Below, piece by piece: positions 1-11,368 of a DNA stretch of 64,000 nucleotides (its first letter is position 1; each line of letters starts with the position of its first letter). Position numbers and translations under genes: made by a program. This DNA comes from Silene conica (Eukaryota; Streptophyta; Magnoliopsida; Caryophyllales; Caryophyllaceae). The notes beneath the pieces are model-generated. The model made no database searches. It was given only the letters and a program-made list of their open reading frames with translations, and was not told the origin of the DNA. The DNA is taken from NCBI GenBank assembly GCA_029255685.2, contig CM055316.2, positions 69,207,237-69,271,236 of the forward strand, in the 5' to 3' direction.

Positions 1-163
1 CCAAATACTCTAAGCATCATTGAGATTGATGGTCGTAGATTGATTGTAACAATCAAGGCTTGGGTCAGAAAACCTGAGAGTTATGCTTACTCTAAGCATC
101 ATTGTTTTTTTTTTAGTCTTTTTATATCTACTAAAACATGAATGAACATCTTTTATTAATTTT
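1..163. other. Left-edge stretch, probable intron of the NLR gene
   Basis: The sequence ends in a good 3' splice site (T-rich tract, TTTTAG at 158-163) just before the NLR reading frame. One frame stays open from base 1 for about 45 codons but matches nothing I recognise. A 17-bp direct repeat (TACTCTAAGCATCATTG) occurs at 6-22 and 88-104. The gene may continue off the left edge, or its 5' part may be lost. Confidence 0.4.
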
Positions 164-1830
164 AGCTGGAGCTAAGCTCGTCTGAAGACAATGAAGCTTC
201 AAATACTGCTCAAATTTCAGAAATCTCATACTTACCTGGGAGAGAGGAAATGAAGCTTCATTTTCATCTCTTCCCCAGTGATTATGAATTTGAAAGAGAA
301 ACACTGGTTCTTTTGTGGATAGCGGCTGGTTACTTCAGAGCTGGGTTTATGGAAGAGTCTGCTAGGAGATATTTTGACGGTTTTGTAGAGGAAGGGTATA
401 TCATACTCTCTGGGATTGATAAATTTTCAGGGACATGTAAGTACATCATTAATGTTGATAAAGCTGTCGATGTTGCTAATGATGGTCTCTATACCTTATT
501 GAGAGACGAAAATATGGAAGGTGAGATAACAATGTATCAACATATCTCAGTTGTGTCTAATTATATCAACCAAAAGACATTTGAGACGTTAAGGAGATTC
601 AGTGAGTTGAGGACGGTTATGTTTCTCCGTAATTATGGCCCTGTCCTTAACCAAGTACCTTCAGACATATTCCTAGCCCTACCATGTATGGAAACACTGG
701 ATTTAAGTGGAAGTCATATAACAGAATTGCCAGGCTCTATAGGAAATGTGAGACAGCTTCGCTACCTTGATTTGTCATTTACATTGATTGACAGGCTGCC
801 TGAAACCATCGGTCGTCTCGTGGAATTGCAGACACTGAAACTTAATGGTTGTGACAAGCTATACAATCTTCCCAAGGGAATGAAAAAGCTCATCCAGCTT
901 CGGCATTTTTATTTTGATGTTCTTGGTCAGTTAAGTTTTATGCCTAGAGGAATAGGGGCCCTTACCGAGCTTCGCACCTTATCAGCCTTCATTGTGGATG
1001 CAGAAGAAGGTTGTAATATTAGTGAATTAAGGAATATGAATAACCTTAGTGGATATTGTTGCATCTCAGGCTTGGAAAATGCATCAGACGGTGATGCCTC
1101 AGAATCAGTTTTGCTCCAAAAAAAACATCTTACTCACATACAGTTAAGATGGGATGGATATGGTGCAACTAATGACGATAATGCCTTCTTACCTGTGTCG
1201 TATCTGGAGCCACATTCTTGCCTAGAAAAATTGGAGTTGGTTTGTTACCCTAACTCAAGTCTCCCAGGGTGGATTTTTGACAAGAAGTTTGAGAATCTTA
1301 CTAGCATTACCTTCCGCAAATGTGAAAATACCATTCTTGGCATTTACCTTGGGAACTTGCCAAATCTCAAGTATCTTGACATTATTCAGATGAACAAAGT
1401 CCATATTATTGATCACTTAAGCCATGCTAATTATGAATATGTTAGCTTTCCTAAATTGGAGAAGCTAACAATTAACGGAATGTTTAGTCTGGCTAAGTGG
1501 GATGTCGCATCGTACAAGAGCTTTCCACTTCTGTCTAAGCTCAGCATCAAAAATTGTCCCAACATTCCTGAACTTCATTTTATTGCGTATCTTGGTTCAT
1601 TAGAATATCTAGAAATAAGTCATTGCAAGGCACTGGAGTCTTTGTGTGAGAGAAGATTATCGTCGGAAAAGCTAAAGACTTTAGTGATCGATAGTTGTCC
1701 TTTATTGAAGAAGAAGTTTTCGGTGAATGCTGAAGACTGGCACAAAATTGAACATGTGCCAGAAATTTGGTTTGATCTAGTAGACATGCACTCCCCTGAA
1801 GAAGATAGCCATCATTCAGGTTCATCTTAA
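164..1830 (+). CDS. CC-NB-ARC-LRR disease resistance protein, 3' part (winged helix and LRRs)
   Basis: This is the C-terminal half of a plant intracellular immune receptor of the RGA/CNL type, which senses pathogen effectors in the cytoplasm. The frame opens at a splice acceptor at 163/164; the first ATG is at 250. Residues from that ATG: 1-60 match the winged-helix end of NB-ARC (LFPSDYEFE, LVLLWIAAGY), and about 110-510 are leucine-rich repeats (for example LDLSGSHITELPGSIGN and LRYLDLSFT). The end is typical of the family (CPLLKK, EDW, KIEHVPEIW). The P-loop, kinase-2, GLPL and coiled-coil parts are absent from the window. The MHD position is degenerate, with INVD where MHDL is usual. No stop or frameshift interrupts the 555 visible codons. 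It is either the last exon of a gene that begins to the left, or a truncated paralog. Confidence 0.85.
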
Positions 1831-2175
1831 TTATCTTGATATAATTAATTAATTCTCGGCTCTAGTAAATAGACAAAAACTGCGTAAGACAGTTTTATAA
1901 CTTTATCGTGCCAATTACTTTACATAATTCTGCTGCGCAAAAAAAAAAAAAAACTTTACATAAATTCCCTTATAAAGCGGTTACTAATTTTTTGTGTGCC
2001 CCTATAGTGGTAGATAAGACGGATTCCGGCAAACCCAATCATTCAAAATCTACTTCACATAAAAGTTTACATATTTAAATGAGTGTAATTTCTATTGTAA
2101 GCCGTGTATGTTGTTAGGTTGGGCGACAAGAAAAATGTGACCATTTTCTGATAATAGTGATCACTTTTAGGTAAA
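1831..2175. other. NLR 3' flank
   Basis: AT-rich sequence after the stop codon, with an A-run near 1939. It contains no coding potential I can support. It presumably holds the 3' UTR and poly(A) region. Confidence 0.4.
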
Positions 2176-3314
2176 CTAGTTTTACGCCCGTGCAAAAATT
2201 GCACGGTTTAATTCTATTAAACTAAAAAAAAGTGAATAAATTTAATAAAAAATATAATTTTAGTATCGGAAATATATCATGTAAATAATAAAAAGAATTT
2301 ATACGCTTAACTAAACTCAAATATCATATTTTTCCTCATCAAAATAGAAGCAAAAATTTGGTGTTTCTGATTCTTGAAAACTACTCTAAAAAATTAAGCT
2401 GTAAAAACAAAAACTCATTTTTAGAAATCTATGTTAAACATACTCTTAGATGCAAGCAAAAACAACGCATTGCTTTACATTATAAAATTATACAAATTCT
2501 TATGTAGGAAGACGTTATCGGTTCAAGTTTAAGACGGATTAAATATACATATGTAGGATGAATAAGACCAAAAAAACATTATGCATGACGAAAATAAAAT
2601 ATTTGTCCTATAACCCATGGGGAGTGATACGGACCCGTTTTAAATTTAAGACGGATAATAGTCGGTAAAATATATATATGTTTTAAAATTATATTTACGG
2701 TTTAAGTTCTAAATTCATAACCATCGTAATGCATCCAAATTATTATTAGTCCGACTCTTTAACTACCCAAAAAACTCCGACCATATAATATAAACCTATC
2801 TATTTTATTTACATTTAAGACGGAGTTACATATTTTCGTTGATTTTCAATTTTCAACAATTTTAATTTGTTGATTTTCAGTATTTGAATGCATTAATTTG
2901 CGCCAATTTATATATTATTATATTTGTTATTCACTTTTTATTTCTATTTAATACTCATTTTCACCCAATTTAATCATTTTAGTTGTTGCATGTTATTAAC
3001 AACTTCTTTAATCTTGAAATTTTAATTTAGGTAAAATTAGTTAACTTATTATCAATAATCATAAAAGATTTGATTTTTTACTGTTGAAATTGACGTTAGG
3101 ACTTCAGAAGATTTCATATTTCAATGTGTGATTATAGATTATAACTTCTTTAACTAATGAAAGTAGTGAAAAGATTAAATTGATGAAAGTTTGAGGTAAG
3201 ATAATTAATTATGTCGAATGAACATGGTGGATCCTATTTTAATTACATTTTTTTCTCTTCGTACTTTTGATCGACCAATTAGACCGCTCTAAAATCTATT
3301 CTTTTTATAATAAA
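2176..3314 (-). mobile_element. Non-autonomous Helitron (copy A)
   Basis: Read on the minus strand, the element ends in a short hairpin (arms CCGTGC/GCACGG), a few spacer bases, then CTAG at 2179-2176, followed by a host T. This is the canonical Helitron 3' end. The other end (about 3285-3314) is homologous to the 5' end of copy B but lacks a clean TC start, because copy B abuts it. No Rep/helicase coding is present. Confidence 0.6.
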
Positions 3315-4836
3315 CTAGTTTTACGCCCGTGCAAAAATTGCACGGGCTTAATTTTATTAAATTGAAAATGAATAAAAGGTGAATATATATTTAATAAAAA
3401 TATGATTTTAGTATTACAGTTATACTAAATTACTAATGTAAAATGTAAAAATAATTTATACGCTTAACTTGGACGTAATTAAAAATATACATTAGCTCGA
3501 CATGATAAATAAATCTTATTTAAGATAGTTCAAATATATATATAGGATGGTTAAAGAAAAACAGTAACATTATGTAAAGGAAAACTAAAATATTTGTCCT
3601 ATATATTTAAGGGCTGAAATTAAATTATTTTAAACTTAAAACGGAAAAATAGCCAATAAAAATAAATATAAATCTGAAAATTATACTTATGGTTTAAATC
3701 CTAAATTCCTAAATATCCTAATTAACCTAATTAGTCTTGGTCGACTCTCTAACTACCCAAAAAAACCTGTTGTCCTCAAAAAGGTGACATTTTGGTCCGT
3801 CTTCTTAAGGAGACGGAATTGGTCCGTTTTCAATGAGAATTTGTGAACCTTTATATAGGGATATAAACATATAACAAAGTGAAAAATTATATATTCGTTT
3901 ATTTGATAAACTCCACAGCTGCCTAACCTCATTTCAACTCACAACTTTTCCTTTTTTTCACTCTCTAATTCTCCCTCACTACTTTTCCTTTAATCTAACT
4001 ACTATGTCGCCTCTCTAAAATCTATTCGGGGTTCGTTACAACGCTCACCTTTGTTATCAAACTCAATAAATTACCTCTTTATGTTTTTACAATTCCATCA
4101 ATATTCTTTGGATTAATTAAATTGTTCAATTGATTGCTAATTAATGTTTAACGCATGAGAAGGAATCAAATGAAAAGTTTAATTTTTTTTCCGTCAAATA
4201 TATAATACGGATTGTTATTTTGCGTATCTATTGTTGCAATTTTTTATCCTTTTTTTCATTATTTATATATTTTATATATTTACTTTTTCATTTTTTTGGC
4301 TCGTTAAATTTGATATAAAATACGTGTTCAAAATATACTACCTTTAAAATTTTTTGCTACTCTCTTTTCATAAATTTTAAATTTTTGTTATTTATCTTTG
4401 TTGTAAAGGTAAATCTGTAATTTTAAAAAATATTGATAATTATCAAATGAATAATGCTCTTTATACGACGAACAATAGTAATACTATCTAAATGCACTAC
4501 AAAAATTACGTTATTGAGCGACCGTATTTAGCAGTAGCCAAAAGGACGACGAATATTAAATTCTCTCGGCTATTTACTTGTTGGTTTTTTAAAAATTAAA
4601 GTTATTGAAATCTAATGATTATTGAAAGTTAATTAATTTTAATGATTTTAGAATTTATTGAATTAAAAAGAATAAACCATTGAATTAATAGAAAAATAGA
4701 AAAATAGGAGGAGAGAGACCAAGTAATTAACTTGGTGATCATGGTGGACCCTACATCAATAGAAATCAATTTTTTTTTATAAAATTCAACAACCAATCAA
4801 AATGGTTTAAAAGACCTTTCTTTTATAGATAGAGGA
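3315..4836 (-). mobile_element. Non-autonomous Helitron (copy B)
   Basis: The minus-strand 5' end is TC (4836-4835) after a host A. The 3' end is a perfect hairpin with arms GCCCGTGC/GCACGGGC (3324-3346), 5 spacer bases, then CTAG ending at 3315 before a host T. Insertion between A and T without target duplication is as expected for Helitrons. The body is about 1.5 kb, AT-rich and non-coding. It shares its ends and parts of its interior with copy A. Confidence 0.7.
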
Positions 4837-5402
4837 TGTAATCACTTTTTATGCCGTTATTTCAAAGTTGTTATCATTTACCATAAAGTGGTCACTATAA
4901 AGTATAGACATTATTACCCAAAATTCCAAAAGTGATCACGTTTTGTCAATATACTTGAAATTGTCTTTAGATATACTTGTTGAAGGAAACAAGGTGGGTA
5001 CTTTTTTTAAAAATTGTTGGTACAACAAAGTGTGTGATACAGATGACGGCATTAACTTCTGTTAGACTGTTCGTAGTAATGTCTGAGATAATCTAGCACA
5101 TTAGAGTTCTAGGTAAGACTATTTTATGCTATCCAATTGTTTTTTTAACAATGTTTGATCATGTAATTTGTTGCGGAATAGATGAGGACGAGGACAAGCA
5201 CAAGCACAAAGAAGATGAAGGGCGTTCAAAGGTGAGCAACAATCTTCTAGCTTGGCAAATTCACGTCATCTTCTAAGCTACAACCATTCTAAGCTACTAA
5301 ACTATTTCAATGGTTTAACTATTATTTATATTAGCTTGATGGGATCCACGTGTCAAATTCATTTTTCATAAACATAAACAAAACTTAATAAATTTTATAT
5401 AC
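4837..5402. other. Spacer with one possible small exon
   Basis: Mostly AT-rich with no long frame. At 5182-5231 a charged stretch (DEDEDKHKHKEDEGRSK) lies between an AG acceptor (TAG ending at 5181) and a GTGAGC donor. It could be a stray exon or part of a 3' UTR, but nothing else supports it. Confidence 0.25.
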
Positions 5403-5557
5403 TGTTGAAGTTTGTTGAAGTGTGAATCAAACCATCACCTTGAAGAAGTCAAAGTAGTTACCATGTAGTTAGTAATCAGGAAGTAGTGGGAGTCCGTTAA
5501 GGAAGTTCGTTTAAGTCATGTTGTTCCAAGTTTCTAGGCTAACGAGTAGTGCTGTTA

Positions 5558-5864
5558 GAGGATGTGCAATGTGAACTTTAAATAAAGTTCTTCCTTTGCC
5601 ATGTCATTTTTTGTCAATTGCTAAATTTAAGAACTTTATGTTATAATAGAAGAACTTTTGATAAATTCTTAAGTATGACCCACTATTAATTTTTTCATCT
5701 CTAAATTAATATTTTATTTTTTTGAAATTATCAAAGAACTTCGTTCTTGTTTAAGAACCAAGTTTTTAGTTTCACAACCCCAATGTAACCTCCAATAGAT
5801 GAGCTTTATTTATAAAGTTCTTATTTGACAAACCCGAGGCAAAAAATCACTATTGCACTTGCTC
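5558..5864. mobile_element. Tourist-like (PIF/Harbinger) MITE
   Basis: About 307 bp, with imperfect terminal inverted repeats (GAGGATGTGCAATG and GAGCAAGTGCAATAG) and a TTA target duplication at 5555-5557 and 5865-5867. It has no coding capacity. It lies inside the old Copia LTR. Confidence 0.6.
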
Positions 5865-5955
5865 TTAGTGGAGTTGATCAGTAGGTTTATTTCAAGTATT
5901 TAAAGCATGTTTGTTTTCTCAGTTAAGTAATGCAAGCAATTCATCATTTCCCTAT

Positions 5956-6278
5956 TGTTGGGTCTATGACTTGAATCTGTTTGTTGGGTATCTGAATTCT
6001 GTATTGGGCTAGGGTTTCTGTTTGGGCCTTATTAGATTAGGTCAAATCTGTGTTGTATTAGGTTAAGAGTACTATATAAACTCTTAACCTCTACCCTAGC
6101 AGTCCAATGATATTCTATATCATTCTGAATCTGTAATCTGAAAAACTCCTCACATTAATAAAACTCTCTCCCTTCTGCCCTGTGGACGTAGCTAACACAC
6201 CGTTAGTGAACCACGTAAATCTGTGCGTATTGTTCTTTATTGTTTGTTTTAGTCTTTCTCTGTGCTTCCGTTATAACA
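5956..6278 (+). repeat. 5' LTR of the young Copia-type element
   Basis: Begins TGTTGGGTC and ends TTATAACA. A likely TATA region (ACTATATAAACTC) lies at about 6071. It differs from the 3' LTR by two C/T changes. Confidence 0.88.
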
Positions 6279-6281
6279 AAC

Positions 6282-6293
6282 TGGTATCAGAGC
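6282..6293 (+). other. Primer-binding site (tRNA-iMet)
   Basis: TGGTATCAGAGC, three bases after the 5' LTR. It is complementary to the 3' end of initiator methionine tRNA and is the usual Copia site. Confidence 0.85.
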
Positions 6294-6871
6294 CCAAGGT
6301 TTGACTTGGGCTAGACACGAGGATGCATCAGTAGGCCCAAGACTTGAAGTTGTACACTATAAGACATGTAACTCCTAGCTCATGGTGAGTCCGTGAGCAA
6401 GCCCCGTCCAGGCCTAAATGGATGAAAGGCGTCATAGGTCTTGCGGGACAAAGACTATTTGTGTACTAGAACTGTTGATCAGGTGGACCCTTATCAGATT
6501 GGGTGCCACAGGTCTGGTGGGTCCTTTCCAGGTTGGATGCTAGAGACCATTTGTGTTCTAGAACTTCTGAAGTGACGGACCCGGTCCAGGGTATATTGGA
6601 TGCAGAGGAGGTTCGATATGCATGTGTAGCAAATACCCAAGAAGGGCACATGGACATGCTGGTATAGGAGCATGTGAGGGCACTCACTTGACCAGGCGGT
6701 GACATGTGGTGCAAGACATGACTCGTGACAGCATGGTGTGTCGGCTAAGGGGAGGTTATCAAGACTTGGTGATGTTTCGGGTGTCTAGAAGTTGGGGCTG
6801 TAGAGTGTGGGAGTTCTCCATGGAGGTCAAGGTCCGAGTTAAGATGATGGTCCTTGGTTTGAGGGGAGGAT

Positions 6872-7103
6872 TGTTAGGGTGCAAACCCATGTCCCACATC
6901 GGTAGATTAAAGGTGAAGTATCATCTTTATAAGTGTCCTGAAAATATAATAGTACGAGGCCTTTTGGGAAGGAGCCCAAGAGTAAAACCGTGAGGGCTTG
7001 GCCCAAAGCGGACAATATCGTACTATTATGGACATCGGACACCGCAGCAGCAGAGGCCCAACACGAGGTATTCACGCTTCCGCACAACAAGTGGTATCAG
7101 AGC
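6872..7103 (+). repeat. Second, unrelated LTR-like unit with its own primer site
   Basis: 6872-7089 runs from TGTTAGGGTGC to CGCACAACA. It is preceded by a polypurine tract (GAGGGGAGGA, 6861-6870) and followed by TGGTATCAGAGC (7092-7103). It resembles the LTRs of TRIM-type elements widespread in plants (recalled similarity, not searched). The order polypurine tract, LTR, primer site is what an LTR shared by two element copies would leave. Confidence 0.6.
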
Positions 7104-7126
7104 CTTCGGGTTCCTGAATTAGAAAG

Positions 7127-7498
7127 ATGTCGGCGATGAACATAAAGATCGATCGTTTTACTGGGAGAAATAGTTTCAGTTTATGGCAAATCAAGATGCG
7201 GGCTCTGTTAAAGCAACAAGGGTTATGAACGCCGCTTCAGAAGAAGCAGGAAGGCGCAGCCGCCGTTGCAGTCACCGCTGAGATGACCAGTCAGGAGGAG
7301 AAGGCACATTCAACAATTATGTTGTGTCTTGCTGATGATATTATCACTGAAGTTGCGGAGGAAGAAACCGCCGCAGGTCTGTGGGCAAAGGTGAACAAAG
7401 TGGGTACTTCTGATAACCCAGCTGATATGTTCACTAAGCCAGTGCCTGATAGCAAGTTCCAACACTGTTTGGACTTGCTTAATATTCGAAACAACTGA
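7127..7498 (+). pseudogene. Copia gag start fused to RNase H end (deletion derivative)
   Basis: From ATG 7127 the frame encodes a gag-type start (IDRFTGRNSFSLWQIKM). There is one in-frame TGA at 7226-7228, then more gag ([22 protein letters not shown]). It then joins directly to the C-terminal end of a Copia RNase H ([19 protein letters not shown]). Protease, integrase and reverse transcriptase are missing, so this is the scar of one large internal deletion. It is not expected to make a functional protein. Confidence 0.8.
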
Positions 7499-7543
7499 TT
7501 GCCCAGTTAAGGGCAATATCTGAGGGAGAAGGGAGAAGAGTTG

Positions 7544-7736
7544 CTGGTACTTCTGGCATCTATGGGGGTGCATCTGGTACATCTATCTGAGTTTCTGGTA
7601 CTTCTGGCATCCATGGGGGTGCATCTGGTACATCTGTCTGAGTTTCTTGTACTTCTGGCATCCATGGGGTGCATCCTGTACATCTGTCTGAGTTTCTGGT
7701 ACGCATCTATGGGGGTGCATCCGGTACATCTGTCTG
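7544..7736 (+). repeat. 51-bp tandem repeat, about 4 copies
   Basis: Units start at 7544, 7595, 7646 and 7696 (CTGGTACTTCTGGCATC...). The third is one base shorter and the fourth is internally deleted. The array lies between the coding remnant and the 3' LTR. Confidence 0.85.
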
Positions 7737-7768
7737 TTTGTGAGAGAATTCAAGTCAAGGTGGAGATT

Positions 7769-8091
7769 TGTTGGGTCTATGACTTGAATCTGTTTGTTGG
7801 GTATCTGAATTCTGTATTGGGCTAGGGTTTCTGTTTGGGCCTTATTAGATTAGGTCAAATCTGTGTTGTATTAGGTTAAGAGTACTATATAAACTCTTAA
7901 CCTCTACCCTAGCAGTCCAATGATATTCTATATCATTCTGAATCTGTAATCTGAAAAACTCTTCACATTAATAAAACTCTCTCCCTTCTGCCCTGTGGAC
8001 GTAGCTAACACACCGTTAGTGAACTACGTAAATCTGTGCGTATTGTTCTTTATTGTTTGTTTTAGTCTTTCTCTGTGCTTCCGTTATAACA
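7769..8091 (+). repeat. 3' LTR of the young Copia-type element
   Basis: 323 bp, TGTTGGGTC to TTATAACA, directly after the purine-rich tract and followed by the CCTAT target duplication. Confidence 0.88.
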
Positions 8092-8197
8092 CCTATGTAT
8101 CAATCTTGCAAACATATACTTTCACAACAAATTTGATATCTGAGAGCACAACTAGGTTTCGATATTCTAAGACCTGTGATTAGATCATTGTACAGAA

Positions 8198-9128
8198 CAG
8201 ACCATTGGCTCAAGTTCAGTCTCTCAACTGCCAGTATTTATTGGAGTCAAGTACCAATTTCGGAGCTTGAAAATGCAAACATTATTCAAGTCTTATGATC
8301 TGTGGCAACTGGTTGATGAAGGGTTTACAGACACCAACCCAGCAGAACCAGATACTCAATTGAAGGAGACTAGAAAAAAAGATTCCAAGGCATAGTTTAT
8401 TATTCAACAGTCCTTGGATGATGAGATCTTCCCATGCATTGCATCTGCAACCACATTCAAGAAGGCATGGGATACTTTAAAGCAAGAATGTCTAGGGGAT
8501 AAGAAGGTGGTCACTGTAAGGCTACAATCCCTTAGAAGTGAGTTTGAAACAACTCTCATGAATGACAAGGAGTCATATGGTGAGATGATGACAAATGAAC
8601 ATATTATGGGAAAAGTTATGCGCAGCCTCACTCCTAAGTATGATCATGTAGTTGCTGCAATAGAGGAGTCAAAGGATATGGCAACATATATCTTTGATGA
8701 GTTGATGGGCTCCTTGCAAGCTCATGAAGAAATGTTGAATAGGTCTTCCGAAAAGAAGGAAGAAAAGGCCTTTTAAGCCAAGTCAGAACCGTCCAAGGAG
8801 AGGTCTGGCAAGCAGCAAGGAAGGGGTGGTAGAGGAAACATATGGAGAGGCAGAGGAGGCAGAAGTCAGTGGGGTGCTGATAGAGATCAATCACAATCAA
8901 CCAAGGATCAAGGACAGTCCAACAAGCCTGTGTTCCAAGTGTTACTACTGCAAGAAGCCTGGACACAAAGAAGCCAATTGCTGGAACAAAGAGAGAGATT
9001 TAGGTGAAGGCAATTAGAATGCTAACCTAGTGGAACAAGAGGAAAAATTGTTTCTAACTAGGGAAGGTTTACAAGAAAATGGGGATGGAATGTGGTATAT
9101 AGCAAGTGGTTCAACCCATATGTCTAGT
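8198..9128 (+). pseudogene. Old Copia gag and start of protease, decayed
   Basis: Gag of a Ty1/copia element (UBN2-type capsid, then a CCHC zinc knuckle). Visible parts are LFKSYDLWQLVDEGF, DDEIFPCIASATTFKKAWDTL and CYYCKKPGHKEANCW. The protease start reads WYIASGSTHMS, with Ala where the catalytic Asp is expected. Lesions: a frameshift near 8232, TAG at 8393-8395, TAA at 8774-8776, and a frameshift near 8935 before the zinc knuckle. The frame is cut at 9128 by Gypsy sequence and resumes as integrase at 21.2 kb. Confidence 0.85.
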
Positions 9129-10338
9129 TGTAACACTCCCGATTTTCAAGGAGCCTTATTTAGACTTTCCTTAGTCAGCGGGAATTGCTCTCACCTCGGT
9201 TTCCCGAGGGAAGTATATATCAAACAGACCATTAAAGAACGATTTAACAACTATTACATTGTTTATAGCACTACTTACATCAACATACAAACATTACTCT
9301 CTAACTAGATAAGTGGTGACCACTATGAACTCTTCTCGTAAATTCGTCCCCGACACAAACAACAAGCAAGCATCCATGTGACCACCAAATCATCCACCTG
9401 AAACTATCTCACTGCTCCCCATCAATATACATCAATGGATCACCGCAGGCACAAATAGGTAAACGAAAAACACAGAAGACACCAGGTCAGTACAAGTACA
9501 ATAGTAAACTTAAGCAATGCGAAATAATCCCCCACTTGCTCACGTCAAGGGGTACCCAGATCCTTAATGTGCGCATCCTCTCCGCGGCGGGTCTCACGCA
9601 GAGCGATCATAGGAGTGAGAATCATTTCCTGCAACGGTCCCACACATATGTTCCACAATCTCAATACTGTCATGCTGTCACCATCACCTCACCGCCTCAA
9701 CCATCAGTTATTACTTGACTAAGTAGGATCACCTACCTGACGCACGCATCCAAAGATTCCTTACGCGACTCTAGATAGACATCGACGATTCCTTATTACA
9801 GATTCTACCCATTAACATAGTTGTAAGAAATAACGGAAAGGTCGGATTAAAGGAAGGTGGTGACTTACCGGAACACCTATTAGGGTGATTGATGTTAGGT
9901 CTCGGATCTGATAGTTTCGTATGAAAGGGTCGACTAGCCTCATGGGAGTTTGGGATGAGACTATGAGAGGGAGAAGGTAAGGGAAAAGTTTCTTTTCCTT
10001 TTTTCTAGGGTTAGAAGGTCGACGCGGAAACAAGTCTGCTGGAATGACTACACTCGGCCGAGTAGGCCTTACTCAACCGAGTTGGACTAACTCGACCGAG
10101 TTGGACTAACTCGACTGAGTTGGACTAACTCGACCGAGGTGGTCTTACTCAACCGAGTTGCTCTTACTCGATCGAGTTGGACGAACTCGACCGAGTTGGT
10201 CTCACTCGACCGAGCCTACACTAATCAGGTAAGCTTTCTTCCTGTGGAAGAACTAATCTGATCTTTCTTATGTCGGTCTCAAGTGGGATTGTCGACGGTC
10301 TAAAGCATGAAAATGGGTCTTTAAACCCGGGTATTATA
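9129..10338 (-). repeat. Gypsy LTR (copy G1)
   Basis: TGTAACACTCCCG... to ...CCCGGGTATTATA on the plus strand. It aligns along its length with copy G2 (19857-21160). To its right both copies keep the same purine tract on the minus strand (AAGGGGGGAAGAT), which marks this as the 3' LTR side of a minus-strand Gypsy element. G1 lacks part of the middle present in G2. It is embedded in the Copia protease reading frame. Confidence 0.7.
10052..10214. repeat. 19-bp-period palindrome array in LTR G1 (9 units)
   Basis: Nine units of exactly 19 bp. Each is an imperfect dyad of the form ACTCGRYCGAGT followed by about 7 bp of variable sequence (for example ACTCGACCGAGTTGGACTA). There are no indels between units. 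The period is not a multiple of 3, so coding is not the reason for it. Confidence 0.9.
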
Positions 10339-10988
10339 ATCTTCCCCCCTTAAAAGAAACTTCATCCTCGAACTTTTGCCTCTCCTGAGAGAAGAAGGTC
10401 CCCAAGCACTTACCGTTACTTTTAAGTCACGGCTCGCGAAATTATCTATCCTTTCCAACTCCGAAAGTCCTCTAAACCGCCCACTCTTGTACTTACGCAT
10501 ATCTCCATATTACTCCAAGGTTATCTAGACACTAACGCACAACACACGGTGAAAATCTTTTCTTTCGTAATACTGCTCATGTACCGTCACCACGCATGTA
10601 ATATTACTTACAGCATCCAGTCATATAATATCAAATGCGATCACCGCTTTCAATTCCATACACATATATATTACATGTTGTTAACGTAATCACAACTCAT
10701 AAATCACAAATCCAACACGTTATCAAGATCCAACACATTATCGACGATCTAACACGTTATCAATAGTTAGTATCATATCCGACACTATACTAGCCACTTA
10801 TTGCACATAACACGTCTTAAAACATGATTTATATCCGCGCTAATCTATCCACCCCTCTTAAAAGAACTTCGTCCCCGAAGTTCAGTGGTCGAAACTGCTG
10901 CTAGGTAGAACGTATCCCGTAGGTTTATCCACTCCCATCCGGTATTTAGTCTCACATTAGTTAAGCATACGCATGGTCAGAAGGTCCT

Positions 10989-11140
10989 ACTCGACCAAAT
11001 GGGAACAACTCGGTCGAGTCAGGCCTACTCGACCGAATTACCGGTACTCGGCCGAGTCCACCCTATTCGGTCGAGCTGGTGCTACTCGGTCGAATGAATG
11101 CAATTTGGTCGAGTTGTTGGTACTCAGCCGAATCCTGCTA
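10989..11140. repeat. 19-bp-period palindrome array (8 units)
   Basis: Eight consecutive 19-bp units carrying the dyad ACTCGGYCGAGT or variants (ACTCGACCGAAT, ATTCGGTCGAGC). The period matches the array at 10052, but the spacer sequences differ. Confidence 0.9.
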
Positions 11141-11368
11141 CCAGTTCCTGCAAAAGCTAAAAATCTATGATCAACATACAACACATCCGAACAAATTCTT
11201 GGCCATAGAGCCTCTGCTTTACTAAATCCTCAAGTCTATCACGATCACGCAAAATAAGAATAGTCTAACAACGTAAGTCTAGAAACACAAGTCTAAATCC
11301 AACAACCAACAAGGAAATCCTGAATGATCAAACTGCAAATCCAGTCATAAAAATTATGCAACATCCAA

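Larger units (their letters stand above)
5956..8091 (+). mobile_element. Young non-autonomous Copia-type LTR retrotransposon
   Basis: A complete 2136-bp element with 5-bp target duplication CCTAT (5951-5955 and 8092-8096). It has 323-bp LTRs, a primer site at 6282, and a purine-rich tract just before the 3' LTR (GGTGGAGATT, 7759-7768). The LTRs differ at 2 positions that I can see (about 0.6%), so insertion is recent. The interior is chimeric: an untranslated region, a second unrelated LTR plus primer site, a gag start fused to the last codons of RNase H, and a 51-bp tandem repeat. It cannot encode pol, so it must move in trans. Confidence 0.88.
5403..8129 (+). repeat. 5' LTR of the old Copia element, expanded by nested insertions
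   Basis: It starts TGTTGAAG (5403) and ends CACAACA (8129), followed by a decayed initiator-tRNA-Met primer site (8132-8149) and then gag. Removing the Tourist-like MITE and the young Copia-type element leaves an LTR of about 280 bp. I did not see the matching 3' LTR in the window. Confidence 0.55.
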
